Positions 23,353 through 33,118 of a stretch of 64,000 nt of DNA are shown piece by piece. Position numbers and translations under genes: made by a program. The stretch spans positions 1 to 64,000 of the forward strand of contig JAFSMP010000025.1 of the NCBI GenBank assembly GCA_017447875.1, in the 5' to 3' direction. Source of the DNA: Paludibacteraceae bacterium. GTDB lineage: Bacteria; Bacteroidota; Bacteroidia; Bacteroidales; Paludibacteraceae. A model generated the notes under the pieces. The model did not search any database and was not told the DNA's origin. It saw only the letters and a list, made by a program, of their open reading frames with translations. Each line of letters opens with the position of its first letter. The stretch's first letter is position 1.

Positions 23353-24392
23353 AAATTCTGATCTTCATTGACCATATGGAAAGCGGAGGAGCAGCCAGAG
23401 TAACTTCTATCCTATGCCGCGGGTTGGCTCAGAAAGGCCATGAGATCGTCCTGGCATACGATAGCAATCGGCCAATGGCATATGCGTGCGGAGAAATGAC
23501 CCGAACGGTAAATACACATGTGGATCGTTACGGGAAGAGTCATGTTGCCGGCATAGTACGGATAGGAAGAAAGATACGACGTTACCGTACCGTCATTCGG
23601 GAGACACAACCGGACATCATCCTTGGAGTTGAACCCGAACCGTATCTGCAGGCACTATTAGCGAGCATAGGATCCGGTATCCCGGTAGTAGCTGTGGACC
23701 ATACATCCTATCGCAGAAAACAACACTGGTTCACAGATTGGATCCGTTGGCATGCCTACCGTTGGGCGGATAAGGTAAGCATCGTCAGTCACACGGATGA
23801 GAAGATATTGGGCAACAGGCTACCTAACAAGACCGTGATCTATAATCCTTTGTCATTCGACATATGCCGGACGGAGACGAGAAGAGAGAAGATGATCCTT
23901 TGCGTAGGCAGGAAAGATGCATGGAATATCAAAGGTTTTGATCGGATGATGAAGATATGGGATAGCATCCGCAGCCAATATCCGGAATGGGAATTAGTTT
24001 TTGCAGGTATAGAAGAAAAAGAACCTGCACCTCAAGTTCGATTCTTAGGACAGGTATCGGATATGAAAAGCCTATATCAGAAAACCGCTATCTTCGTTAT
24101 GCCCAGCCGTATAGAAGGTTTTCCCATGAGCCTGTTGGAAGCGGCATCTCAGGGCTGCGCATGTCTCTGTTATGCCTTAGGAGGTGTAACGGAAGAAATA
24201 TTGACCAACGACCAAAGCGGTTTTATCGTGCCCGACAATGACGAAGTTTCGTTTACCGAAAGACTATCAGTATTAATAGAAAACGAAGAAGAAAGAAAAC
24301 GCTTGTCTTTAACAGCACGCGAACAGATACAATGCATCTCGGAAGAGCGTTTTATTCAGACATGGGAACAATTATGCCATCAACTGAAATGA
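23349..24392 (+). CDS. Glycosyltransferase family 4 (1)
   Basis: A 347-residue GT-B glycosyltransferase. The N-terminal domain opens with MKILIFIDHMESGGAARVTS (glycine-rich acceptor-side loop). The C-terminal GT4 domain has VGRKDAWNIKGFD (about 180), FLGQVSDMKSLY, PSRIEGFPMSLLEAASQG with the EGFPxxxxE nucleotide-sugar motif, and GGVTEEIL. It is a retaining transferase acting on the lipid-linked chain at the cytoplasmic face. Start and stop overlap both neighbours by ATGA, marking translational coupling. Confidence 0.87.
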   Translation: MKILIFIDHMESGGAARVTSILCRGLAQKGHEIVLAYDSNRPMAYACGEMTRTVNTHVDRYGKSHVAGIVRIGRKIRRYRTVIRETQPDIILGVEPEPYLQALLASIGSGIPVVAVDHTSYRRKQHWFTDWIRWHAYRWADKVSIVSHTDEKILGNRLPNKTVIYNPLSFDICRTETRREKMILCVGRKDAWNIKGFDRMMKIWDSIRSQYPEWELVFAGIEEKEPAPQVRFLGQVSDMKSLYQKTAIFVMPSRIEGFPMSLLEAASQGCACLCYALGGVTEEILTNDQSGFIVPDNDEVSFTERLSVLIENEEERKRLSLTAREQIQCISEERFIQTWEQLCHQLK

Positions 24393-25522
24393 CAAACATA
24401 CTCATCATAGCAGACGGATATCCCAGTAAGGGTCTTCCCTACTCGGCATTCATCGCCAATATCGCTGAAGAGATGACGCGACAGGGGAAATGCGTATCGG
24501 TGATTGCTCCGCAGTCGCTGACCAAACATTGGCTGCGCCATGTACCGTTGGCACCGCGTCATTTCACGCAAGAGGTGGATGGCAAAACAATCCATATCTA
24601 CCGTCCCTACTCCATCACGGCCGGTGATGGACGTTTCGGATGGTTGACCCGATGGTGCAACCGAATTGTGACTACATTTACGGCACGACGGTTGAAGACA
24701 CAGGATGCGGTGTATGCTCATTTTTGGCTCAATGCCGTATCAGCGATTCCGTATGTGCATCAAAAGGGTCTTCCGCTGATCGTGGCTACAGGTGAAGATA
24801 TCATTCCTGTTGAGCAGATCAACGACGCGAAGCGGTCATGGCTCAAGAAGCATACGCAAGCCGTGATATGTGTGAGCGCAAAGAATAAGCAGGAAAGCGT
24901 GACCTATGGTTTGGCCGATGAGATCAAATGCCATGTACTGCCGAATGCATATAACCCCACGAAGTTCTATCCGGAAGACGGTTCTGCCATGCGCAAACAA
25001 TTAAGTATCCAGAAGGATGATTTCGTAGTGGTCTTCTGCGGACGATTTAATGAGCGCAAAGGAGTGTTCCGGGTAGATGCCGCATTGAAACAACTGAATG
25101 ATCCGCATATCAAAGCCGTCTATATCGGTAGTCCGATGGATAACTGTCCCGAAGAACCGGGCTATGCGCATATCGCGTACAAAGGGCAACTGCCGCATAA
25201 CGAGATCGTGCATTATCTCAATGCGGCTGATGTGTTTGCTTTGCCCAGTCTGGCTGAAGGATGTCCGAACTCTGTGATTGAAGCGATGGGATGCGGACTG
25301 CCGATCATCTCATCTGACCTACCGTTCAATGACGATATTTTAGATGAGAGCAACAGTATACGGGTGAATCCAACTGATGTAGAAAACATCAAGAAAGCCA
25401 TCTTGACACTTAAAGAAGACGAGGCTTTACGTACAACGTTAGCGAAAGGCGCATATAAAAAAGCGAAAGAACTTCGCATCGAAGAACGAACAAAAAAAAT
25501 CATACAGATCATCGAACAATGA
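24389..25522 (+). CDS. Glycosyltransferase family 4 (2)
   Basis: A 377-residue GT-B transferase. It has N-terminal ADGYPSKGLPYSAFIANIAE, the C-terminal GT4 elements FCGRFNERKGV (about 210), GQLPHNEIVHYLNAADVFAL and AEGCPNSVIEAMGCGLPII. The last carries the E-x7-E motif. It adds one sugar of the repeat unit; donor and acceptor are not readable from sequence. ATGA overlaps occur on both sides. Confidence 0.87.
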   Translation: MTNILIIADGYPSKGLPYSAFIANIAEEMTRQGKCVSVIAPQSLTKHWLRHVPLAPRHFTQEVDGKTIHIYRPYSITAGDGRFGWLTRWCNRIVTTFTARRLKTQDAVYAHFWLNAVSAIPYVHQKGLPLIVATGEDIIPVEQINDAKRSWLKKHTQAVICVSAKNKQESVTYGLADEIKCHVLPNAYNPTKFYPEDGSAMRKQLSIQKDDFVVVFCGRFNERKGVFRVDAALKQLNDPHIKAVYIGSPMDNCPEEPGYAHIAYKGQLPHNEIVHYLNAADVFALPSLAEGCPNSVIEAMGCGLPIISSDLPFNDDILDESNSIRVNPTDVENIKKAILTLKEDEALRTTLAKGAYKKAKELRIEERTKKIIQIIEQ

Positions 25523-26601
25523 TAATAGCACTCAATTTCATAGCATTACCGGATGAACGCGGTTCAGGCGCATTCCATTACATCCACAACTTGCTGGCTG
25601 TCATGGGAGAGTACACACTTAGCGATACGCACTTCATTGTGTATAAACAGAAGCACATACATGCCGAATACATCGGCATGCCTGCCAATGCGGATGTGGA
25701 GTTCATTGATGTGCCGACTCTTGGAAGAGGAATCAAACGTATTCTCTTTGAGCAGACCTTGTTCTATCGGTATATCAAGCCCTGCGATGTCTTCTACAGT
25801 TATTGTACCAGTTTGCCGTTGTTCGTTCGGGCAAAACGTATATTTACGCTGCATGATGTGTACTACCTCACTAATCCGGAACGCTACAATTGGCTGCAGC
25901 GCACCTATCTGACCCTCGTCACGCGCCTATACGTGCGCAGAGCACACGAAGTGCTCACCGTTTCTCAATACAGTTATCGTCAAATAGAGCACTATATCCC
26001 TGCGGCTAAAAACAAAATAAAAATCACCTATAATATACTTCCGGCAAGAGAGGCGGATGAGATACCGGTTGAGGTCGGAGACAAACCGTATTTCCTTTTT
26101 GTAGGAAGTATCCAACCCAGTAAAAACATCATTCAGATGATTGACGGCTTCACCCGTTTTAACAAGGCTGGCAATTATCAACTCGTTATTGCCGGAAAAC
26201 CCTTGCACAACTTTGAGCCCATACTCAAGAAAATGGAAGAAACACCGAATGTGCGTTATTTAGGGTATTTGCAGGATGGTCAAATTACCTATCTGTACAA
26301 ACAGGCAACGGCTGTCGTGCTCCTGAGCCTGTGCGAAGGATTCGGAATCCCGCCCATGGAAGGTTTCCGGTATGGGAAGCCAGCATTGGTAGCCGATGCC
26401 ACCAGTCTGCCGGAAGTAGTAGGAGAAGCCGGCATCAAAGTCGATCCGTATGATATAAACGCTATTGAGGATGGCTTTAGAAAAGTGTTGAATGAGAAAG
26501 ACACTTTATGCAAACATATCCCTACGCAATTACAGTTTTTTGATCCCAAACAGTCATGTGAAGTTTGGATGAATAGTTTAGAAATACAGTATGCACCATG
26601 A
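25519..26601 (+). CDS. Glycosyltransferase family 4 (3)
   Basis: A 360-residue GT-B transferase resembling mannosyl/rhamnosyl-type GT4 enzymes. It has RGSGAFHYIHNLL at the N-terminus, FTLHDVYYLTNPERYN, FVGSIQPSKNI (about 195), YLGYLQDGQITYLYKQATAV, and SLCEGFGIPPMEGFRYGKP. It retains the EGFGIPxxE donor-binding motif. It is coupled to both neighbours by ATGA overlaps. The exact linkage is unknown. Confidence 0.87.
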   Translation: MIIALNFIALPDERGSGAFHYIHNLLAVMGEYTLSDTHFIVYKQKHIHAEYIGMPANADVEFIDVPTLGRGIKRILFEQTLFYRYIKPCDVFYSYCTSLPLFVRAKRIFTLHDVYYLTNPERYNWLQRTYLTLVTRLYVRRAHEVLTVSQYSYRQIEHYIPAAKNKIKITYNILPAREADEIPVEVGDKPYFLFVGSIQPSKNIIQMIDGFTRFNKAGNYQLVIAGKPLHNFEPILKKMEETPNVRYLGYLQDGQITYLYKQATAVVLLSLCEGFGIPPMEGFRYGKPALVADATSLPEVVGEAGIKVDPYDINAIEDGFRKVLNEKDTLCKHIPTQLQFFDPKQSCEVWMNSLEIQYAP

Positions 26602-27422
26602 ATAAACCTAAAGTCATAGTATTATTGCCCGTTTATCGCAATGACACACCTGCGTACCTGCAGGAATCGGTACAAAGTATGTTACAGCAAAGTTACGAAC
26701 CGCTTCATATCCTCATCGGCATGGACGGTCCGATGGATAAGGACATGGAACAATGCGTTCGTTCCTTTGAGCAACACGAGAAAGTGACCCTTCTAACCTT
26801 TGCACAGAACAGAGGTTTGGCAGCTACGCTGAACGACATGATCCGTTGGGCACAAGAACACGGTTACACCTATTTTGCCCGTATGGACGCAGATGATATC
26901 GCCATACCGGAACGGATAGAAAGGCAGATGAACTACTTGCTGGCGCATCCGGATATCGATATCGTCGGTGGTTCGACGAATGAGATAGACGGTAACGGCA
27001 AGGAACGACATAAGATCAATCATTATCCGCTCACTCCGGAGGCGTGCTACCGCTATTTTGCCAAACGTAATCCCTTGGCGCATCCTACCGTCATCTTCCG
27101 GCAGTCGTATTTTGACAAGACCGGCTGCCTCTATCGCCCGGAGTTCCGGCAAAATCAAGACACCATGCTTTGGTTTGACGGTCTTAAGAAAGGAGCACGC
27201 ATGGCAAACATCCCCGAAGTGGTACTGAATTTCCGCGTCACGGACGAGTTCTTCTCCAAACGACGCAACGGATGGGAGTACGCCAAAGATATGTTGAAGC
27301 AACGCAGAGTCATTAACCGGGAATTGCATTACGGACTCAAGGCATGGATATATGCCTACGCCTTGTTCCTCTTCCGCCTGTCACCGACATGGGTAAAACG
27401 ACTCATGTACCAAATCATGTAA
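26598..27422 (+). CDS. Glycosyltransferase family 2 (1)
   Basis: A 274-residue GT-A transferase with VIVLLPVYRNDTPAYLQESV at the N-terminus, RMDADDIAIPERIERQM (DxD metal site at about 97-99), and NPLAHPTVIFR. QNQDTMLW stands in the region of the catalytic base. It is an inverting transferase of the EpsE/AmsE type. It overlaps the previous gene by ATGA and is followed after 4 bp by the chimeric ORF. Confidence 0.87.
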   Translation: MNKPKVIVLLPVYRNDTPAYLQESVQSMLQQSYEPLHILIGMDGPMDKDMEQCVRSFEQHEKVTLLTFAQNRGLAATLNDMIRWAQEHGYTYFARMDADDIAIPERIERQMNYLLAHPDIDIVGGSTNEIDGNGKERHKINHYPLTPEACYRYFAKRNPLAHPTVIFRQSYFDKTGCLYRPEFRQNQDTMLWFDGLKKGARMANIPEVVLNFRVTDEFFSKRRNGWEYAKDMLKQRRVINRELHYGLKAWIYAYALFLFRLSPTWVKRLMYQIM

Positions 27423-27426
27423 GCAT

Positions 27427-27873
27427 ATGACCCCTTCCAAACGCATAGTAGTCAATACCGCAGCCCAATACACACGTACCATCATTAACGTGGTATTGTC
27501 GCTTTATTCAACGCGTCTTATTCTGGCTGCGTTGGGTCAGGCCGACTTCGGTATTTTCTCCTTGGTAGGCGGTGTCATATCTATGCTTTCGTTCATCACC
27601 AATGCCTTAGCCCATGTATTCATCGGAGGTGTACTGATGCTTCTATTGGCTGCTATCTATCATCCGGAATTGCATTTCCCGACATTCTTGTACGGTGAAG
27701 AAATATTTTTTGCAGAGCTAAACCGTGCAGCACAACTGATAGTCAAATACACTCCCACTTTGCGTATCTCCAATATCGGCAACGTCAGTACCGGTAAGGT
27801 CAATCAGAAACAGCGGGCAGCGTGGAGCAAAGAAACGCTTAATGTGATTCAAAAACAGTTTTTCATGGAATAA
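27427..27873 (+). pseudogene. Deletion chimera: flippase N-terminus joined to glycosyltransferase C-terminus
   Basis: An intact 148-residue frame reads as two unrelated pieces. Residues 1 to about 62 (KRIVVNTAAQYTRTIINVVL, YSTRLILAALGQADFGIFSL) are the first two TM helices of a Wzx-like flippase of the same subtype as 20436. Residues from about 63 (HFPTFLYGEEIFFAELNR, IGNVSTGKV) match the C-terminal end of GT2 transferases of the rhamnosyltransferase type. Both parent proteins are truncated, so neither function should survive. The likely cause is a deletion that removed the rest of a flippase gene and most of a neighbouring GT2 gene and happened to keep frame. Confidence 0.72.
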
Positions 27874-27884
27874 GAGAACATAGC

Positions 27885-29222
27885 ATGATTAACCGTATTG
27901 TGACATATTTCCATCTGAACGGCACAAAGCAAAAAATTGTCCGTAACTTGATCTGGGCGATGACCGGAAAGATAGTGACGCTACTGGGAAGTTTCCTGGT
28001 CGGCATCATCGTTGCGCGGTATTTGGGGCCGGAGCAATACGGTATCATGAGTTATGTCATCAGTTATATCGCGATATTCCAAGTGGTAGCCAACTTCGGA
28101 TTAGAGGGGATTGAGATACGTGAGGAAGCCAAAGAGGGAGCGGATAGAGATGTGCTGGTCGGTACTGCTTTCACCTTGAAATGCCTCTTAGCCATAATAA
28201 CAATAGGTATCACAGGAGTGACGGTGATGATCACGGAGCAAGAGAGTTACGTACGGTGGCTCATTATGCTCTATTCGATATCTATGGTACTGAACAGTTT
28301 CAGCGCAATACGCAATTATTTCACGGCGCTCATATGGAATGAATATGTGGTAAAGACTGAAATCATGCGTACCCTCATCGGTGCCGGAGTAAAAATTGCC
28401 CTACTGCTCTGCAAGGCTTCGCTGGTATGGTTTATTGTCGCGCTCCTTTTCGATTCCTTCCTTATCGCGAGCGGATACGTGATGGCGTATCAGAAGAAGA
28501 TCGCTTCCATTAGGAAATGGCGTATTGACAAAGCGACTGCACGATATTATATCTACCAGTCCTTCCCGCTCTTCTTGAGCGCTGTAATGACCACCGTATA
28601 TATGAAAGTGGACCAACTGATGATCGGAAATATGCTGAACAAGACCTCCACCGGTATTTATGCGGTAGCCTGCACTTTTGTGGAAATATGTATCTTCATT
28701 CCAACGATTCTTTCACAAACGATCACTCCTGTTTTGGTGAACAACTATCAGCAAGACAAAGAGGTGTATCGCGAGAAGGCGCAGATCTTCATGAATATCA
28801 CCACATGGATCTGTATCCTCATTGCGGTGCTCATCAGTCTCAGCAGTCCGTTGATCATCCGGTACAGTTACGGTTTACAATATATGGCCGCTGTACCGGT
28901 ACTCCAATTGTTGATATTCCGTCTCATCGGAGTAGCCAGCGCGCAGATAAGCGGGCAGTTAATCATCATTGAGCAGACGCAGAAATATGCCATCCTGCGC
29001 AATACGGCGGGATGTATCGTTTGTATCGTACTGAACTTGATTTTACTGCCTCTATACGGATTATACGGAGCCGCCATATCCGCAGTTGTCACTTCGCTTG
29101 TTGCCGGTCTGATCATTCATCTGTTTATTCCGGCATACAGATCTATATTCAAACAGCAGATACGTTGTTTGGCTTATGGATGGAAAGACCTCATTCATGC
29201 CCCACAATTACTACGCCTATGA
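27885..29222 (+). CDS. Polysaccharide flippase, Wzx/RfbX-like (3)
   Basis: A 445-residue polytopic protein with KQKIVRNLIWAMTGKIVTLL and VARYLGPEQYGIMSYVISYI at the N-terminus, the polysaccharide-synthase (PF01943) pattern, and the DQLMIGNMLNKTSTGIYAVA segment in the middle. It differs in subtype from the flippase at 20436. It could have replaced the flippase lost in the preceding chimera. It overlaps the nitroreductase gene by ATGA. Confidence 0.85.
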   Translation: MINRIVTYFHLNGTKQKIVRNLIWAMTGKIVTLLGSFLVGIIVARYLGPEQYGIMSYVISYIAIFQVVANFGLEGIEIREEAKEGADRDVLVGTAFTLKCLLAIITIGITGVTVMITEQESYVRWLIMLYSISMVLNSFSAIRNYFTALIWNEYVVKTEIMRTLIGAGVKIALLLCKASLVWFIVALLFDSFLIASGYVMAYQKKIASIRKWRIDKATARYYIYQSFPLFLSAVMTTVYMKVDQLMIGNMLNKTSTGIYAVACTFVEICIFIPTILSQTITPVLVNNYQQDKEVYREKAQIFMNITTWICILIAVLISLSSPLIIRYSYGLQYMAAVPVLQLLIFRLIGVASAQISGQLIIIEQTQKYAILRNTAGCIVCIVLNLILLPLYGLYGAAISAVVTSLVAGLIIHLFIPAYRSIFKQQIRCLAYGWKDLIHAPQLLRL

Positions 29223-30190
29223 TACAAAAAATCAAACATACTTTATCTCATCTCTATCACGCATTCCGGATATACGGAAGTGATGCCAGGCATTATATTG
29301 CTCATTCGCTGATACGCGGATACGACAAGAGCGAATATAGTTTTCTGCGTATGATCACCCTTCGGGCTCATGTCGTGGAGAAAGGACTCACGATGCCGCA
29401 TATGCGTGCAAATTTCGGAGAAGAGAACATATTGGCGCTTATTGCGCTGTGCAAGCAGTATGCACAAGCCAAACATAATACCACTCATACCCTGTTTTTG
29501 GAAGCGATAAGTGTGTTGTGCGAGTACCAACGCGTACATGAAAGCATGGGAAAGCCCATCCATCCGCAGATACAGGAGGGCATTGAGGAGTTGATAAAGT
29601 TATGTCCTGACGTTCCGCAGCACAACCAACCGGAAGTGCAATCAAGCGAACTCTTCAAGCACGGTGACTTTGCCTATATCGCGCAACATCGTCATTCTGT
29701 CCGTCATTTTGAGGGACATATCCGTTACGAGGACATCACCAAAGCGATTGATTTGGCACGCACCGCTCCTTCGGCTTGCAACCGACAGCCTGTTCGTGTA
29801 CATATCATTCCTCATGGCGCATTATTCGACCGTTTGCTCAACCTGCAACATGGAAATCGGGGATTCGGCTCAGATGCCGAGTATCTGTTGGTAGTGACGG
29901 CATCCGAAGAAGGATATACCGGATTCAACGAACGCAACGCAAGCTATGTGGACGGCGGTATCTTCCTGATGAATCTGCTCTATGCCTTGCAGTATCATGC
30001 TATCGCATCATGTACGCTCAACTGTTCTTTCTTGCCCGATGAAGAGAAACAAGTCCGCGAAGCCTTACAAACGGAAGACATAGCCGTTGCTATCGTAGCT
30101 ATCGGAAGCTGTCCTGAGTCCTTCCAAGTAGCCCGTTCGGAACGTATACCGGTATCGGAAATCATTGTTCATCACGACACCCAAGCATGA
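29219..30190 (+). CDS. Nitroreductase-family protein in the polysaccharide locus
   Basis: A 323-residue protein. The first about 140 residues are a helical extension (RGYDKSEYSFLRMITLRAHV). The rest is a nitroreductase FMN-binding fold: QHRHSVRHFEGHIRYEDI (start of the FMN site), APSACNRQPVRVHII, GGIFLMNLLYALQYHAIASC, and a C-terminal IVAIGSCPE. In Bacteroides-type capsule loci such genes commonly sit beside polysaccharide pyruvyltransferases, as here (ATGA overlap with the next gene). The substrate is unknown; modification of a sugar or lipid carrier is inferred from context. Confidence 0.8.
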   Translation: MIQKIKHTLSHLYHAFRIYGSDARHYIAHSLIRGYDKSEYSFLRMITLRAHVVEKGLTMPHMRANFGEENILALIALCKQYAQAKHNTTHTLFLEAISVLCEYQRVHESMGKPIHPQIQEGIEELIKLCPDVPQHNQPEVQSSELFKHGDFAYIAQHRHSVRHFEGHIRYEDITKAIDLARTAPSACNRQPVRVHIIPHGALFDRLLNLQHGNRGFGSDAEYLLVVTASEEGYTGFNERNASYVDGGIFLMNLLYALQYHAIASCTLNCSFLPDEEKQVREALQTEDIAVAIVAIGSCPESFQVARSERIPVSEIIVHHDTQA

Positions 30191-31299
30191 GAATCGGCAT
30201 TTTGACATATCACCGTGCGTTAAACTACGGAGCCTTCTTGCAGGTGTTTGCGCTCAAGAGTTTTCTGGAAGCTCATCATCATAATGTAGACATTATAGAT
30301 TATTGGCCGGATGAGCACGCCTGTGCATATGAACCGCTCTTCATCGACCCCGCAGTAAATGGAATAAACCGTATAAAACAAACAATCTATAATCTGCTCC
30401 GCTATCCTAAGTACAAGAAACGTATCAGTAAGATGAATGCATTACGTGCAAAATACTTGTCTTTGCCTGCCATCCCGCAATTCAAGAAGGGGCAAGATTT
30501 GGCGCATTTGGAGTATGACTGCGTTATTTATGGAAGCGATCAGATATGGTGGCGTCATTCTCCTTTCCCCACCTACCCCGGACTGGACCCTGTTTTTTGG
30601 GGAGAATATATCCCGTCATCCTATAACAAAATTGCCTATGCCGCCAGCATGGGACGGATGGACATCGACGAGCAAGACAAGGATTTTATCAAAAAAGCAT
30701 TGCTTCACTTTAATCACATATCCGTTCGGGAAGAGAGTTTAAGACAATTATTACGACCACTAACTTCCAAAAGCATACGGACAACAGTTGACCCGACATT
30801 GCTGATGGGATCGGATTTTTGGAAAAAATACGCCGATTCGTTTATTCCAAAAGAGAAATATGTACTTTTGTACCATCTGAATCCTTCCCCTGCGGCAGAA
30901 CAACAAGCGCGAAAAAAAGCACAAGAATTGAATTGCTGCTATATAGAAATCACAGGGGCCGTGAATCCGTTAAAAACAGGTAGAGAATATGTACAGACAG
31001 CAGATGCTTTTGAGTTTATCACATACATACGTTATGCCGAGTACGTGGTGACCACCTCTTTCCATGGAACGGCTTTCTCCATTATCTTCGAGAAACCCTT
31101 CTGTGCGTTAGGGCTGGGCAAGAACGCATCACGAGTAAGTTCCCTGCTCTCTCAACTACAATTGTCACAATATTTGATTGATGACAATTCCGAACTACCG
31201 ACCGATACCATTAATTATCAGACGGTAAAACAATTACTGCAACAACTCACGAATCCTTCGCAAAAGTTCTTACTTGATGCGATTAAGGACAAGGAATAA
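30187..31299 (+). CDS. Polysaccharide pyruvyl transferase family protein
   Basis: A 370-residue protein with the PF04230 pattern: MRIGILTYHRALNYGAFLQV at the N-terminus, YGSDQIWWRH (about 117), ISVREESLRQLL, VDPTLLMG, and TSFHGTAFSIIFEKPFCALG near the C-terminus. Members transfer pyruvate from phosphoenolpyruvate to form ketals on polysaccharide sugars, adding negative charge. By eye, this gene and the next two are richer in A+T than the genes around them. Confidence 0.87.
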   Translation: MRIGILTYHRALNYGAFLQVFALKSFLEAHHHNVDIIDYWPDEHACAYEPLFIDPAVNGINRIKQTIYNLLRYPKYKKRISKMNALRAKYLSLPAIPQFKKGQDLAHLEYDCVIYGSDQIWWRHSPFPTYPGLDPVFWGEYIPSSYNKIAYAASMGRMDIDEQDKDFIKKALLHFNHISVREESLRQLLRPLTSKSIRTTVDPTLLMGSDFWKKYADSFIPKEKYVLLYHLNPSPAAEQQARKKAQELNCCYIEITGAVNPLKTGREYVQTADAFEFITYIRYAEYVVTTSFHGTAFSIIFEKPFCALGLGKNASRVSSLLSQLQLSQYLIDDNSELPTDTINYQTVKQLLQQLTNPSQKFLLDAIKDKE

Positions 31300-31317
31300 C
31301 AACAAATTTACAAGCAT

Positions 31318-32487
31318 ATGCGCATAATATATATACTGAACGCAACCGATTTGTACGGTGGAGCCACTAAAGCCGTCATGCATCTGATAGAAGGAGAAAT
31401 AGCCAAATCTATCCAACCGCTATTTATTCTTCCTTCGGATGACGGCATTGCGCATACGCTGCGTCAAAAAAATATGCTGTACAAAGTATTGACCTATCGC
31501 ATGTCCGTTTATCCTCCTCTGCAATGCGCGAAAGACATCCTGCTCTATATTCCCCGATTAGTGGGACGTTTGACAGTGAATAGAATCGCGGCTAAACAAC
31601 TATACCGCATCGCAAAGGAATTCCGTGCAGACATTATTCATACGAATACCAGCGTGAATACCATAGGATACGATGTCGCACGCAAACTACATATTCCTCA
31701 TGTATGGCATATTCGTGAATATGCGGATTTGGATTTTAACTTCCACTATTTCCCATCAAGGAATCATTTCCTCAAGAAACTCAAAGAAGACCAATCATAT
31801 ACGATATGTATAACCAAGGATATACAACAATACGACAAAATACATAACTGGCCTGCTTCACGTGTGATCTATGATGGTGTATTGTCCAAGAGCCAAAGTC
31901 AATTTATTATCCCGAAAGAACCCTATTTCTTGTATGCCGGCAGACTGGAATCAGGAAAAGGAATCGAAGATTTACTGCAAGCCTATGCCGTTTATGCCAA
32001 ACAAATGGAACACCCTGTTCCGTTATGGATAGCCGGTGATACACATAATGCGGACTATAAGAAAAAACTCGAATCGATCGTATCTTCTATGGATAATACC
32101 TCCCTCATCACATTCCTCGGTATGCGGGAAGATATATTAACGTTGATGCAGCATACTTTGGCACTTATTGTTCCTTCTAAAGCAGAAGGATTTGGCTTTA
32201 TCACGGCAGAAGGTATGTTCTCAGGGGCTCTTGTAATAGGGAGAAACACCAGAGGGACAAAAGAGCAGTTTGACAACGGATACACTATGTGCAGCGAGGA
32301 AATCGGGCTTAGATACAACACACAAGACGAGTTAATCGCTCATATGGTACGCGTGACACAGGAAGGTATAGAGCCTTTTATCCTGATGATGAAAAGAGGA
32401 CAAACGATTGTCCAAACGCTTTACTCTATCGAAAGCCACCAACAAGCAGTCATTGAATTGTATAACCATATAGTAAACAATCAATAA
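31318..32487 (+). CDS. Glycosyltransferase family 4 (4)
   Basis: A 389-residue GT-B transferase with N-terminal [40 protein letters not shown] and HVWHIRE. Its C-terminal GT4 motifs are [18 protein letters not shown] (about 207), [12 protein letters not shown] and [15 protein letters not shown] (the EGFGxxxxE motif). The gene starts 18 bp after the previous stop and shares one base with the next start. It is relatively A+T-rich. Confidence 0.85.
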   Translation: MRIIYILNATDLYGGATKAVMHLIEGEIAKSIQPLFILPSDDGIAHTLRQKNMLYKVLTYRMSVYPPLQCAKDILLYIPRLVGRLTVNRIAAKQLYRIAKEFRADIIHTNTSVNTIGYDVARKLHIPHVWHIREYADLDFNFHYFPSRNHFLKKLKEDQSYTICITKDIQQYDKIHNWPASRVIYDGVLSKSQSQFIIPKEPYFLYAGRLESGKGIEDLLQAYAVYAKQMEHPVPLWIAGDTHNADYKKKLESIVSSMDNTSLITFLGMREDILTLMQHTLALIVPSKAEGFGFITAEGMFSGALVIGRNTRGTKEQFDNGYTMCSEEIGLRYNTQDELIAHMVRVTQEGIEPFILMMKRGQTIVQTLYSIESHQQAVIELYNHIVNNQ

Positions 32488-33107
32488 TGAGAAAAATATT
32501 ACAGTATATCGGTCATTTATGGGCATATTTGTTTAGCCCGAAGATGGCGTACTATCTCTCGCAAACAGGTAACTATCTATACACCGGATACTATAGTGCC
32601 CACTTTAAGAGATGGGGAAAAAGAAGTATGGTTCAAAAGGGATGGGCTGATTTGAAAGGTGCTGAATGTATAGAAGTCGGAGACGATTGTATGTTCAGTC
32701 CGAATAGTGAACTCACCGCGTGGACTTCTTATAGAGGAGAAAAATATCACCCATCCATCATCATCGGTAATGGATGCACCTTTCGCCAAAGAGTGCATAT
32801 TACGGCAATAAACAGGATACAAATAGGAGATAACTTGCTCACAGGAAACGATGTCCTCATTAGTGACAACAATCATGGTGTTATAGACAAGGGAAATATG
32901 CAAATACGCCCGCAAGACCGGACATTATCGTCCAAAGGGGGCATTCGTATTGGCAACAATGTCTGGATTGGAGATAAAGCCAGTATCATAGGAAAAGTAA
33001 CTATCGGAGACGGAGCTGTCATCGGAGCAAACAGTGTCGTTACAAAAGATGTACCCGCTTATGCCGTGGTAGCCGGCTCTCCTGCCAAAATAGTCAAACA
33101 ACTTTAA
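32487..33107 (+). CDS. Hexapeptide-repeat (left-handed beta-helix) acyltransferase
   Basis: A 206-residue protein. Hexapeptide repeats ([LIV]-G-x4) run from about residue 90 to the end: [80 protein letters not shown]. The His in SDNNHG is the usual catalytic base of maltose/galactoside O-acetyltransferase-like enzymes. It probably acetylates a sugar of the repeat unit using acetyl-CoA. Confidence 0.87.
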   Translation: MRKILQYIGHLWAYLFSPKMAYYLSQTGNYLYTGYYSAHFKRWGKRSMVQKGWADLKGAECIEVGDDCMFSPNSELTAWTSYRGEKYHPSIIIGNGCTFRQRVHITAINRIQIGDNLLTGNDVLISDNNHGVIDKGNMQIRPQDRTLSSKGGIRIGNNVWIGDKASIIGKVTIGDGAVIGANSVVTKDVPAYAVVAGSPAKIVKQL

Positions 33108-33118
33108 GATCAAATAAG

